The notes under the pieces were generated by a model. It worked only from the letters and a program-made list of their open reading frames with translations. It ran no database searches and was not told the DNA's origin. The position numbers were made by a program, and so were the translations under genes. This document shows, piece after piece, positions 6,979 through 12,434 of a stretch of DNA of 12,434 bases. The stretch comes from DATCIH01 sp036507955 (GTDB taxonomy: Bacteria; Bacillota; Clostridia; Clostridiales; Clostridiaceae), in assembly GCA_036507955.1 (NCBI GenBank), contig DATCIH010000101.1:1-12434 (forward strand), in the 5' to 3' direction. Position 1 is the stretch's first letter. Every line of letters begins with the position of its first letter.

Positions 6979-7013
6979 AAATCCAGATAAGTTACTCTTA
7001 CTTATCTGGATTT
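6979..7013. terminator. Bidirectional terminator between SHOCT gene and second kinase
   Basis: A perfect 13-bp stem (6979-6991 with 7001-7013, AAATCCAGATAAG) with a 9-base loop. The A and T ends give short U-tracts on both strands. It starts 2 bases after the SHOCT stop and overlaps the stop codon of the convergent kinase gene. Confidence 0.82.
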
Positions 7014-8406
7014 AATATTGTTTAGGAAAAGTAAGCGTAAAAGTGCTACCTTCACCCAAGTTACTGTTTACATTAATGGTACCTTTATGAGCTTCAACAA
7101 TAGCTTTTGCAATAGTTAACCCAATGCCTGTGCCACCGGTATTTTTATCTCGAGATTCATCACTCCTATAGAATCTTTCAAAAATGAAGGGCAGATCTCC
7201 TTCGCAAATTCCAATGCCATTGTCTTTTACTTCTATAATAATACTTTTAGCTTCAGACTTTAGAGTTAATAAAACCTCTCCGCTTAATTCAGAATATTTA
7301 AGGGAATTCGAAAGCAAATTATACATTACTTGTTTTAATTTATCTTTATCCATTAGTACTTCCACATTTGGTGCTAAGTTTGAATAAATTTTCGAGGATG
7401 TTTTTTCATATAAAGGCTTAAAAGAAGTTATTATTTTTTCGATTTCCATAGTTAAATTAAATCTAGATTTACTTAAATTTAAATTTGTTTGCTCAAGTTT
7501 TGCTATATCATTGAGGCCTTCAACTAATTTTATTAATCTCTGAATTTCTTCATAAAAGCTTGTAAGCATCTGTTCGGTGGGTTCCCAAACTTTGTCCAAT
7601 AAGGCCTCTATGTGAGATTTTAAATTAGTAAGGGGAGTTCTAAGCTCATGCGCCATATCAGAAGTTAGACGCTTCCTAAGAAGCTCTTGCTTTTGGAGCG
7701 TTTCCCCTAAATAGTTTATAGAAATTGCTAAATCATCTATTTCTTTAGTTTTAGACACAACTTTTAATCTAGCTTCTAAATCTCCACTACGTAACCTATT
7801 TGCTGTATTCATTATTTTTGTCAAAGGTGATGAAATTTGTTTTGAAAGGAAGATACTTATTATAAATCCAAAGATTAATGCTATAAATATAGAAAGAAAA
7901 AATGATTGATTTAAAGTCATTTTAAAAGTTAAGGCATCAGTATTTAAAAAAGAAGTTCCATAATATCCAAAGACGATACTACCTAAATCTTTACTATTTT
8001 TCATTAAGGGATATTTATCCTCAGTGTATTCTCCTGGCTTAATTGAGGAAAAATTATTCATCATTGAGTTCATCATAGAACCCATCATTTGGCTATTTTG
8101 CAAATTAGAATTACCTGAAGTGAATATAGCCACTCCATTTACGTCTTTAACCTCTATGTATAATTTCTCTGCACTAGAATATCTTAATATTTCTTCTTTG
8201 TTAATAGATGAAAAGCCTGTTTCCTCGTTGTATAAGCCATCTATTATAGATGCGATTCTATCTACCTTAGTCTTATGTTGGTCAATTAAATAAGTGTTAA
8301 ACTTTTTACTAATCATATAATTTGAAACTAAGCCTGCTAAGAGTATAGACCCAATAGCAGTAAGGAGAAAGCCTATTGATAATTTTTTCATTAAGGACAT
8401 TTTCAT
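7012..8406 (-). CDS. Membrane sensor histidine kinase with (MMxx)3 sensor segment (second system)
   Basis: Sensor kinase of 464 residues. Order: transmembrane helix about 10-31; extracytoplasmic sensor about 32-165; transmembrane helix about 168-187; HAMP about 188-240; HisKA with H253 in MAHELRTP; HATPase with NLLSNSLKYS, DNGIGI, FIFERFYRSDE and GTGIGL. The sensor contains paired methionines at 107-108, 111-112 and 115-116 (MMGSMMNSMMN), an evenly spaced thioether cluster like those that bind Cu(I) or Ag(I) in copper-handling proteins. The stop lies in a terminator shared with the convergent SHOCT gene. GAGGCGAG precedes the ATG, 41 bp after the regulator's stop. Kinase assignment is sure; the metal signal is inferred. 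It is clearly a different pair from the one at 962: the kinases differ along most of the sensor. Confidence 0.93.
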   Translation of the reverse strand: MKMSLMKKLSIGFLLTAIGSILLAGLVSNYMISKKFNTYLIDQHKTKVDRIASIIDGLYNEETGFSSINKEEILRYSSAEKLYIEVKDVNGVAIFTSGNSNLQNSQMMGSMMNSMMNNFSSIKPGEYTEDKYPLMKNSKDLGSIVFGYYGTSFLNTDALTFKMTLNQSFFLSIFIALIFGFIISIFLSKQISSPLTKIMNTANRLRSGDLEARLKVVSKTKEIDDLAISINYLGETLQKQELLRKRLTSDMAHELRTPLTNLKSHIEALLDKVWEPTEQMLTSFYEEIQRLIKLVEGLNDIAKLEQTNLNLSKSRFNLTMEIEKIITSFKPLYEKTSSKIYSNLAPNVEVLMDKDKLKQVMYNLLSNSLKYSELSGEVLLTLKSEAKSIIIEVKDNGIGICEGDLPFIFERFYRSDESRDKNTGGTGIGLTIAKAIVEAHKGTINVNSNLGEGSTFTLTFPKQY

Positions 8407-8447
8407 TTACTCGCCTCAAATCTTCAAAAATTTTAGTTCTATAATAA

Positions 8448-9143
8448 TTAGCCCTGGAATTTGTATCCTACTCCATATATTGAAAGTATATATTTCGGTT
8501 TTTTTTGGTCATCCTCTATTTTTTGTCTAATATTCTTAATATGAGTATCAATAGTTCTATCAAATCCATCATAATCAATTCCTAAAGCCTTATTCACTAA
8601 TTGCTCCCTTGAAAATATCTGACCAGGATTAGTTAAAAGGGCAATTAAAATTTTAAACTCGTTAGTAGTTAAAGTAACTATTTTACCATGCTTTTTAACA
8701 ACCATTTTTTTAATATCTATTTCCAAATCACCATTATTAATAATCATTAGTTCTGCAAGTGGATTTGTATCTCTATAGGTTCTTCTAATAATGGCTTTAA
8801 CTCTGCTAACTAATTCTCTATTACTGAAGGGTTTAGTTATATAATCATCTGCACCAATAGCAAGACCTTCTATTTTATTGTCTTCTTCCATTTTTGCTGT
8901 AAGCATGATGATAGGCACTGATGAAGTTGCTCTAATTTTGCTACATACTTTTTCGCCTGATATTTTAGGGAGCATTAAGTCTAGTATTATTAAATGTATT
9001 TGTTCTTTTTCAAATAGGCTCAAAGCTTCTTCTCCGTCTTTAGCAGTTAATACTTCAAAGCCTTGTTTAATTAAATAGGCTTCAATTACATTTAAAACTT
9101 TAAGTTCATCGTCAACAACTAGAATTCTAATCTTATCATTCAT
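8448..9143 (-). CDS. OmpR/PhoB-family response regulator (second system)
   Basis: A 231-residue regulator. The receiver has D11 and D12, phospho-acceptor D55 in IILDLMLPK, MLTAK, and the conserved Lys in DDYITKPF. The winged helix has NEFKIL, FDRTIDTHIKNIRQKI and GVGYKF. I chose ATG at 9143 with AAAGGTG six bases upstream; a GTG at 9152 would overlap that site. Its recognition helix region (GFDRTIDTHIKNIR) is very like that of the first regulator (GSDRTVDVHIKNIR), so the two may recognise the same or similar sites. Its own promoter region lacks the shared direct-repeat box, which leaves it as either a constitutive master of the regulon or a separate branch. Confidence 0.93.
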   Translation of the reverse strand: MNDKIRILVVDDELKVLNVIEAYLIKQGFEVLTAKDGEEALSLFEKEQIHLIILDLMLPKISGEKVCSKIRATSSVPIIMLTAKMEEDNKIEGLAIGADDYITKPFSNRELVSRVKAIIRRTYRDTNPLAELMIINNGDLEIDIKKMVVKKHGKIVTLTTNEFKILIALLTNPGQIFSREQLVNKALGIDYDGFDRTIDTHIKNIRQKIEDDQKKPKYILSIYGVGYKFQG

Positions 9144-9162
9144 TATTATCACCTTTATATAT

Positions 9163-9168
9163 AGTATA
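9163..9168 (-). promoter_or_regulatory. Possible -10 of the second regulator-kinase operon
   Basis: TATACT on the - strand, with only a poor -35 (TGGATT) 17 bp upstream. A start near 9156 would give a very short leader that begins at the ribosome binding site. No TCTTCA/TCTACA pair is present upstream, unlike the other copper genes here. Weak call. Confidence 0.3.
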
Positions 9169-9213
9169 TATCATATAGAAATTTAATCCAGTATTGTATC
9201 ATAAGGAGTATAT

Positions 9214-9246
9214 AAGAAGAACTAGGAGCGTGCCCTAGTTCTTCTT
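9214..9246 (-). terminator. Terminator overlapping the end of the second SHOCT gene
   Basis: A perfect 13-bp stem (9246-9234 with 9226-9214, AAGAAGAACTAGG and its complement) with a 7-base loop. The last codons and the TAG stop lie in the first arm. The second arm ends in TTCTTCTTATA, a usable though broken U-tract. It would keep transcription from reading into the second regulator-kinase operon. Confidence 0.7.
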
Positions 9247-9498
9247 AGAAAGCAATATTTTCTTTTTAGCATATTCTTCTTCGTTTATTTCTCCTTTAGC
9301 ATATCTTTCATTTAATATATTTAAGGCTGGATTATTTGAAAGTGTGAAATGTGTATTAACTTTCATTAGTTTGAAAGCTAAGAAAATTAGCCCAATAAAT
9401 ATTATAAATCCAAACCCCATCATGATATACATTGCACCTCCTCCATAGCCATTAAAGCGGCCATAAGGACCAGAACTTAAAAATCTACTGCAAAACAT
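9235..9498 (-). CDS. Small SHOCT-domain membrane protein (second copy)
   Basis: An 87-residue paralogue of the gene at 6734. N-terminal stretch with Gly/Tyr/Phe and one Cys (C3); membrane helix about 25-45; C-terminal SHOCT motif about 58-83 (LNILNERYAKGEINEEEYAKKK), nearly identical to the other copy's (NERFARGEINEEEY). AGGAGG lies upstream of the ATG. Its promoter box has the same variant second half (CTCCACAATTA) as the first copy, so promoter and gene probably duplicated together. It is followed by a hairpin that overlaps its stop. Function unknown; envelope metal stress is a guess from context. Confidence 0.82.
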   Translation of the reverse strand: MFCSRFLSSGPYGRFNGYGGGAMYIMMGFGFIIFIGLIFLAFKLMKVNTHFTLSNNPALNILNERYAKGEINEEEYAKKKILLSKKN

Positions 9499-9543
9499 TT
9501 AAGTAACCTCCTAAGATATTGATTTGTTTATTAATATACTTTT

Positions 9544-9577
9544 ATTATAGATTATAATTGTGGAGTAAATATGAAGA
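9544..9577 (-). promoter_or_regulatory. Direct-repeat box and -10 for the second SHOCT gene
   Basis: On the - strand: TCTTCA (9577-9572), ACTCCA (9566-9561) starting 11 bp later, then 11 bp, then the consensus -10 TATAAT (9549-9544). The best -10 of the set. Confidence 0.65.
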
Positions 9578-9623
9578 AATCTAATGGTATTTATTAGGAA
9601 TATAAAACCACAATAATTCTAAA

Positions 9624-9657
9624 CCTTTATAAAATCTACACAATACTTTGATATATT
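9624..9657 (+). promoter_or_regulatory. Direct-repeat box and -10 for the small Met/His/Cys membrane protein
   Basis: The second half-site TCTACA (9635-9640) sits in ATAAAATCTACA, the same 12-mer as at 201-212. The first half is degenerate (CCTTTA, 9624-9629). TATATT (9652-9657) follows after 11 bp. An alternative TTGATA/TAGAAT pair (9648-9653 and 9672-9677) is also possible. Confidence 0.5.
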
Positions 9658-9698
9658 AAAGTTAAATACAATAGAATTATAAAGAAGGAGGAATATCA

Positions 9699-9965
9699 AT
9701 GAATAATCATGAAAATAAACATGGCCCAATGAACCATATGCTGATGATGGTGATTTGCTGCGGACTACCTGTATTGTTACTTATAGCTTTACCCTTTATA
9801 GGCATATTTGGAGCTGGATTTAAATTAACGTTAGGAACAATAATTCCATTTCTTTGTCCAGTTATGATGCTTTTAATGATACCAATGATGCTGAAGTCAA
9901 ATAAGAATGGTAAATCATGCTGCGATGAGAAGAAAGAGGAGACTGATATATCTAAGATAAAATAG
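9699..9965 (+). CDS. Small Met/His/Cys-rich membrane protein, unknown function
   Basis: An 88-residue protein that I cannot assign to a characterised family. The N-terminus is His/Met-rich (MNNHENKHGPMNHMLMM). It is followed by a membrane helix that begins with CC (C20, C21; about 16-38), a second helix (about 44-65) with C53-P and many Met (CPVMMLLMIPMM), and a charged tail with a second CC (C74, C75). The CPVMMLLM piece vaguely recalls the CPLMH motif of small DUF2933 proteins found beside copper genes. Every ligand type for Cu(I) is present: paired Cys, Met clusters and His. Strong GAAGGAGG before the ATG. Its box places it in the regulon. The stop TAG directly abuts the convergent tlpA stop. 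A role as copper-binding membrane factor is inference. Confidence 0.78.
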   Translation: MNNHENKHGPMNHMLMMVICCGLPVLLLIALPFIGIFGAGFKLTLGTIIPFLCPVMMLLMIPMMLKSNKNGKSCCDEKKEETDISKIK

Positions 9966-10535
9966 CTATTTGTTTAATTTATTAATGTTTTCTTTCATTT
10001 GATCAATATTCATTTCACCGATCTGTTTAGAAACTATAATACCATCCGCATCAATAAAAAATGACGTTGGGATTGACACTATATTATATTGGGAAGAAAT
10101 GCTTTGATCAGAATCTAATAATACTTTAAAATTATATTTGTTGCTATTAATAAAGGATTTAACTGCAGCTAAGGGTTCGCCTATTTCAATTGCTACTATA
10201 ACCAAGTCACTATCTTTTGTTTCTTCATATAATTTTTCGATTTCAGGCATTTCTGCTTTGCAGGGAGGACACCAAGTTGCCCAGAAGTTAAGAAAGACTT
10301 TTTTACCTTTTAAGTCACTTAAAGATAATTCTATGCCATCCAAGCCCTTCAATTTAAAGTTTATGGCCTTTATCTTAAAGATGTTAGAATTTAGTCCATT
10401 AGATTGGGAAGTACTATTTTTATTTGTAATACCTGTAGAGGATTTAACTTTAGAAACAGATAAATTATATGCCCTCACAGTAAAAATAGATACTCCAAGA
10501 AGGGCGACAGCTATAAGTATTATTATTTTTTTCAT
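9966..10535 (-). CDS. TlpA/ResA-like membrane-anchored thioredoxin
   Basis: A 189-residue thiol-disulfide oxidoreductase. An N-terminal signal anchor (about 3-21) and a Ser/Asn/Thr-rich linker (about 30-50) tether a thioredoxin-fold domain outside the membrane. The active site is FWATWCPPC (C89, C92) and the cis-proline loop is VSIPTSFFID (P156). TlpA/ResA proteins reduce disulfides outside the membrane with electrons from CcdA, encoded just upstream (17 bp apart; AAAGGAG before the ATG). No c-type cytochrome gene is visible here, so repair of thiols oxidised or blocked by copper fits better than cytochrome c maturation. Family is sure; substrate unknown. No AxxC lipobox is visible after the anchor, so it is probably helix-anchored rather than a lipoprotein. 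Confidence 0.92.
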   Translation of the reverse strand: MKKIIILIAVALLGVSIFTVRAYNLSVSKVKSSTGITNKNSTSQSNGLNSNIFKIKAINFKLKGLDGIELSLSDLKGKKVFLNFWATWCPPCKAEMPEIEKLYEETKDSDLVIVAIEIGEPLAAVKSFINSNKYNFKVLLDSDQSISSQYNIVSIPTSFFIDADGIIVSKQIGEMNIDQMKENINKLNK

Positions 10536-10552
10536 CTGTTTTTCTCCTTTTA

Positions 10553-11257
10553 CTAAAAATTGATAAAATTTAAATATTGGCTAAATATAGCTAATTTATT
10601 CATGAAAATCATTATCCCCAGTATAATCATTAAAACACCACTTACTGTGGATACCAATGGGAGATACTTTGAAAACTTCTTAAATTGTTCTGTAAAGCTT
10701 CCTATTGCCATAGCGGTTAAGATAAATGGAACAGCAAGCCCAAGAGAGTACATTACTAAAAGAAATACCCCTTTACCTATAGAACCTATACTTGCAGCAT
10801 AGAGAAGTATTGAAGAAAGAATTGGACCAATACAGGGGGTCCAACCCGCAGCAAAAGCTATTCCCATTATTACTCCACTAAAGGGTCCTTTAATTTTGTG
10901 AAAGTTTAAAAACCTTTTCTCCATATAGAATAATTTAATTTTAAAAATACCCAAGGTATGAATACCAAAAATAATAATAACGCTTCCTCCAACTTTTCTA
11001 AAGGTATCTTTATGTGTAATCAGTAATTTGCCAAGGGAAGTAATAGAAGCTCCCATTAAAATAAAAACAATAGAAAAGCCTAATACAAACCCAAAAGATT
11101 TATATAAAGTAAATAGCTTAGTTCTATCATTCTTTAATTCTTCTATAGAAGAACCTGTTAAATAGCTTACATATGCAGGCACTAGTGGAAGTACACAAGG
11201 AGATAAAAATGATAGAAGACCAGCAGAAAAAGCTAATAATATTGATATATCCTTCAA
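10553..11257 (-). CDS. ccdA: CcdA-type membrane thiol-electron transporter
   Basis: A 234-residue six-helix membrane protein of the CcdA/DsbD core family, which moves electrons from cytoplasmic thioredoxin to extracytoplasmic thioredoxin-like proteins. The two redox cysteines are in the conserved settings: C21 in FLSPCVLPLVPAYVSYLTG and C142 in FAAGWTPCIGP. The length is standard for CcdA. Start is TTG at 11257: no in-frame ATG/GTG lies between it and an upstream stop, GGAGATGG precedes it, and its N-terminus matches the family. First gene of ccdA-tlpA, with a regulon-type promoter upstream. Its presence among copper genes suggests that thiol repair is part of the response. Confidence 0.93.
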   Translation of the reverse strand: MKDISILLAFSAGLLSFLSPCVLPLVPAYVSYLTGSSIEELKNDRTKLFTLYKSFGFVLGFSIVFILMGASITSLGKLLITHKDTFRKVGGSVIIIFGIHTLGIFKIKLFYMEKRFLNFHKIKGPFSGVIMGIAFAAGWTPCIGPILSSILLYAASIGSIGKGVFLLVMYSLGLAVPFILTAMAIGSFTEQFKKFSKYLPLVSTVSGVLMIILGIMIFMNKLAIFSQYLNFINF

Positions 11258-11307
11258 GAATAAACCATCTCCATAATAAAATTATTGCTTTAATCATAAC
11301 TTATGTC

Positions 11308-11341
11308 ATTTTACCAAAAAGATGTGAAGATTTCATGTGTA
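11308..11341 (-). promoter_or_regulatory. Direct-repeat box and -10 for ccdA-tlpA
   Basis: On the - strand: TACACA (11341-11336), TCTTCA (11330-11325) starting 11 bp later, 11 bp, then TAAAAT (11313-11308). The first half is degenerate, but the spacing is exact. The predicted leader is about 45 bases. Confidence 0.5.
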
Positions 11342-11465
11342 TTAGTAATTCCTTAAACATCCAGTTGAATAGTATCCGTACCAAGAGTATGCTCTAGGCA
11401 AAAGGGATTTTAGTATCACCTTAGAGAACCCATCTATATAGGTACCCCCTAGGAACCTAATATTT
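11342..11465. other. Unassigned spacer between divergent promoters
   Basis: About 125 bp between the ccdA promoter and the promoter of the NlpC gene, visibly less AT-rich than the other spacers. It holds an imperfect inverted repeat CTCTAGG/CCTTAGAG (near 11390-11426) and a dyad TAGGT...ACCTA around a CCCCCTAGG core (11439-11459). I recognise no gene, RNA family or mobile element in it. Confidence 0.5.
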
Positions 11466-11494
11466 TTGTCAGTAGATTGTGGACGAGCTATAAA
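11466..11494 (+). promoter_or_regulatory. Sigma-A type promoter of the NlpC/P60 gene
   Basis: -35 TTGTCA (11466-11471), exact 17-bp spacer, -10 TATAAA (11489-11494). Unlike the copper genes it has a proper -35 and no TCTTCA repeats, so this gene looks independent of the regulon. The leader is about 55 bases. Confidence 0.6.
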
Positions 11495-11555
11495 CAATAT
11501 ATATTATATTTAATTATAATATAGTACGGAAACTACAATGTAAAGAGGAGGAAGT

Positions 11556-12434
11556 ATGAATAAAACCTTGAAAATATTTTTATCAGCATTACTTATTAAT
11601 ACTATGGTTATTTCTACTGTTTTTGCAGCGCCAATATCTGAGCAATTACAAAATCAGCAAAACAAACTTTCCCAAGATAAGAGTTCGTTAAAAACAGTAC
11701 AAAATGAAAAAGATGCCATAGAGATTAGCCTTGAGAATTCAGATAATGAAATAGAAAATCAAATGTCAAAAATTAATGAAAATAAAAACTTGATAGCTCA
11801 AAAGCAATTAGATATTAAAGCTACTGAATTACAAATTCAACAAATAGATGTGGACATAGTAAAGGACCAAGCCTTATTAGACACCAGAGTTAGGGCACTG
11901 TATATGAATGGTAACGATTCTTATGCTTCAGTATTGTTAAGTTCCAAGGGACTAAGCGATTTTATATCAAAAATAGAATTAATAAAAAAAATAATGGAGT
12001 TTGATAAAAAAACTGTTAAGGATTTGAAGGATAAAAAGAATGATAGTAATAGTAAAAAAGATATTCTTAGCAGTGAAAACAGCAAAGCAATAGAACTTAA
12101 TACTCAAAATCAAGCTAATCTAATACAGCTTCAGCAAACTATAGCAAACCAGAATAATATGATAATAGAGCTTAAGAGTAAAGAAGATGCACTTGCTTCT
12201 AATGTTGATTCATCTCAAGCAGCAGTTAATACAACACTAAAACAAATTGCTGAAATAAGGAAGGCTGCTCCAAATATAACTGTTTCAAGAGGTGCAATAG
12301 CTATATCAAGTAATAATATTATTGCGTATGCTTCAAATTTCCTAGGAATAAAATATTTATGGGGGGGAACTTCACCATCAACTGGGTTTGATTGTTCGGG
12401 CTTTACTCAATATGTTTTTGCTCATTTTGGTATA
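11556..12434 (+). CDS. Secreted NlpC/P60 peptidoglycan hydrolase, 3' end missing
   Basis: First 293 codons of a secreted cell-wall endopeptidase; the frame is still open at the window edge. Signal peptide about 1-25 (cleavage after VFA, before APISEQ). A long coiled coil follows (about 27-240, rich in Gln, Asn, Lys, Glu and Ile) of the PcsB/CwlO type, which usually controls the enzyme through a membrane partner. The NlpC/P60 domain begins near 255: YLWGGTSPSTGFDCSGFTQYVF, with catalytic C280. The catalytic His and third residue lie beyond the window. AGAGGAGG before the ATG. It cleaves stem peptides (gamma-D-Glu to diamino acid) in family members. Probably the edge of the copper island, not part of it. 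Confidence 0.93.
   Translation, partial: MNKTLKIFLSALLINTMVISTVFAAPISEQLQNQQNKLSQDKSSLKTVQNEKDAIEISLENSDNEIENQMSKINENKNLIAQKQLDIKATELQIQQIDVDIVKDQALLDTRVRALYMNGNDSYASVLLSSKGLSDFISKIELIKKIMEFDKKTVKDLKDKKNDSNSKKDILSSENSKAIELNTQNQANLIQLQQTIANQNNMIIELKSKEDALASNVDSSQAAVNTTLKQIAEIRKAAPNITVSRGAIAISSNNIIAYASNFLGIKYLWGGTSPSTGFDCSGFTQYVFAHFGI

Noticed and set aside
10138..10563. 141-codon + strand frame opposite tlpA
   Set aside because: It lies fully opposite the thioredoxin gene with its WCPPC motif, and has no supported start or family.
11390..11555. Cyclic-di-AMP (ydaO-type) riboswitch, as often precedes NlpC/P60 hydrolase genes
   Set aside because: I could not find the conserved core sequences, and the likely promoter at 11466 leaves only about 55 bases of leader.
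1..12434. CRISPR arrays, tRNA/rRNA genes, integrase or attachment sites
   Set aside because: No regularly spaced repeats, RNA gene signatures or recombinase genes were seen; the recurrent motif is a promoter element, not a spacer array.

Overview
The window is AT-rich Firmicutes DNA, most likely from a Clostridium or a close relative. The signs are AT-biased codon use, strong AGGAGG-type ribosome binding sites, frequent TTG/GTG starts, and family variants typical of clostridia. It reads as a chromosomal copper (possibly Cu/Ag) homeostasis island. No transposase, tRNA, rRNA or CRISPR array can be supported.

Layout from left to right: (1) a promoter region with two back-to-back regulator boxes (1-281); (2) an OmpR-type response regulator and its sensor kinase, + strand (282-2338); (3) a small CxxC heavy-metal-associated (HMA) protein on the - strand (2425-2676), divergent from a truncated lgt-like gene (2836-3391); (4) the core copper operon csoR-copA-copZ (3574-6546), ending in a strong terminator; (5) a small SHOCT-domain membrane protein (6734-6976), convergent with (6) a second kinase/regulator pair on the - strand (7012-9143); (7) a second SHOCT membrane protein, - strand (9235-9498), divergent from (8) a small Met/His/Cys-rich membrane protein (9699-9965); (9) a CcdA-TlpA thiol-redox pair on the - strand (9966-11257); (10) the first 293 codons of an NlpC/P60 peptidoglycan hydrolase that runs off the right edge and looks like ordinary housekeeping.

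The most striking result is a shared promoter architecture. Nine promoters contain two 6-bp half-sites close to TCTTCA/TCTACA, starting exactly 11 bp apart, followed after exactly 11 bp by a -10-like hexamer. This is the geometry of a PhoB/OmpR-type activator box that replaces the -35 element. The boxes precede the first regulator gene itself, the HMA gene, the lgt remnant, csoR-copA-copZ, both SHOCT genes, the small Met/His/Cys protein and ccdA-tlpA. One more points out of the left edge. The second regulator/kinase operon and the NlpC gene lack it. The genes therefore appear to form one regulon, probably controlled by one of the two local response regulators.

Working model (inference): a membrane kinase with methionine-rich extracytoplasmic segments senses Cu(I)/Ag(I) outside the membrane and, through its regulator, switches on export (CopA), chaperones (CopZ and the CxxC HMA protein), thiol repair at the outer membrane face (CcdA-TlpA) and three small membrane proteins of unknown role. 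CsoR adds cytoplasmic Cu(I) control to copA-copZ through a GC-rich operator upstream of its own gene.
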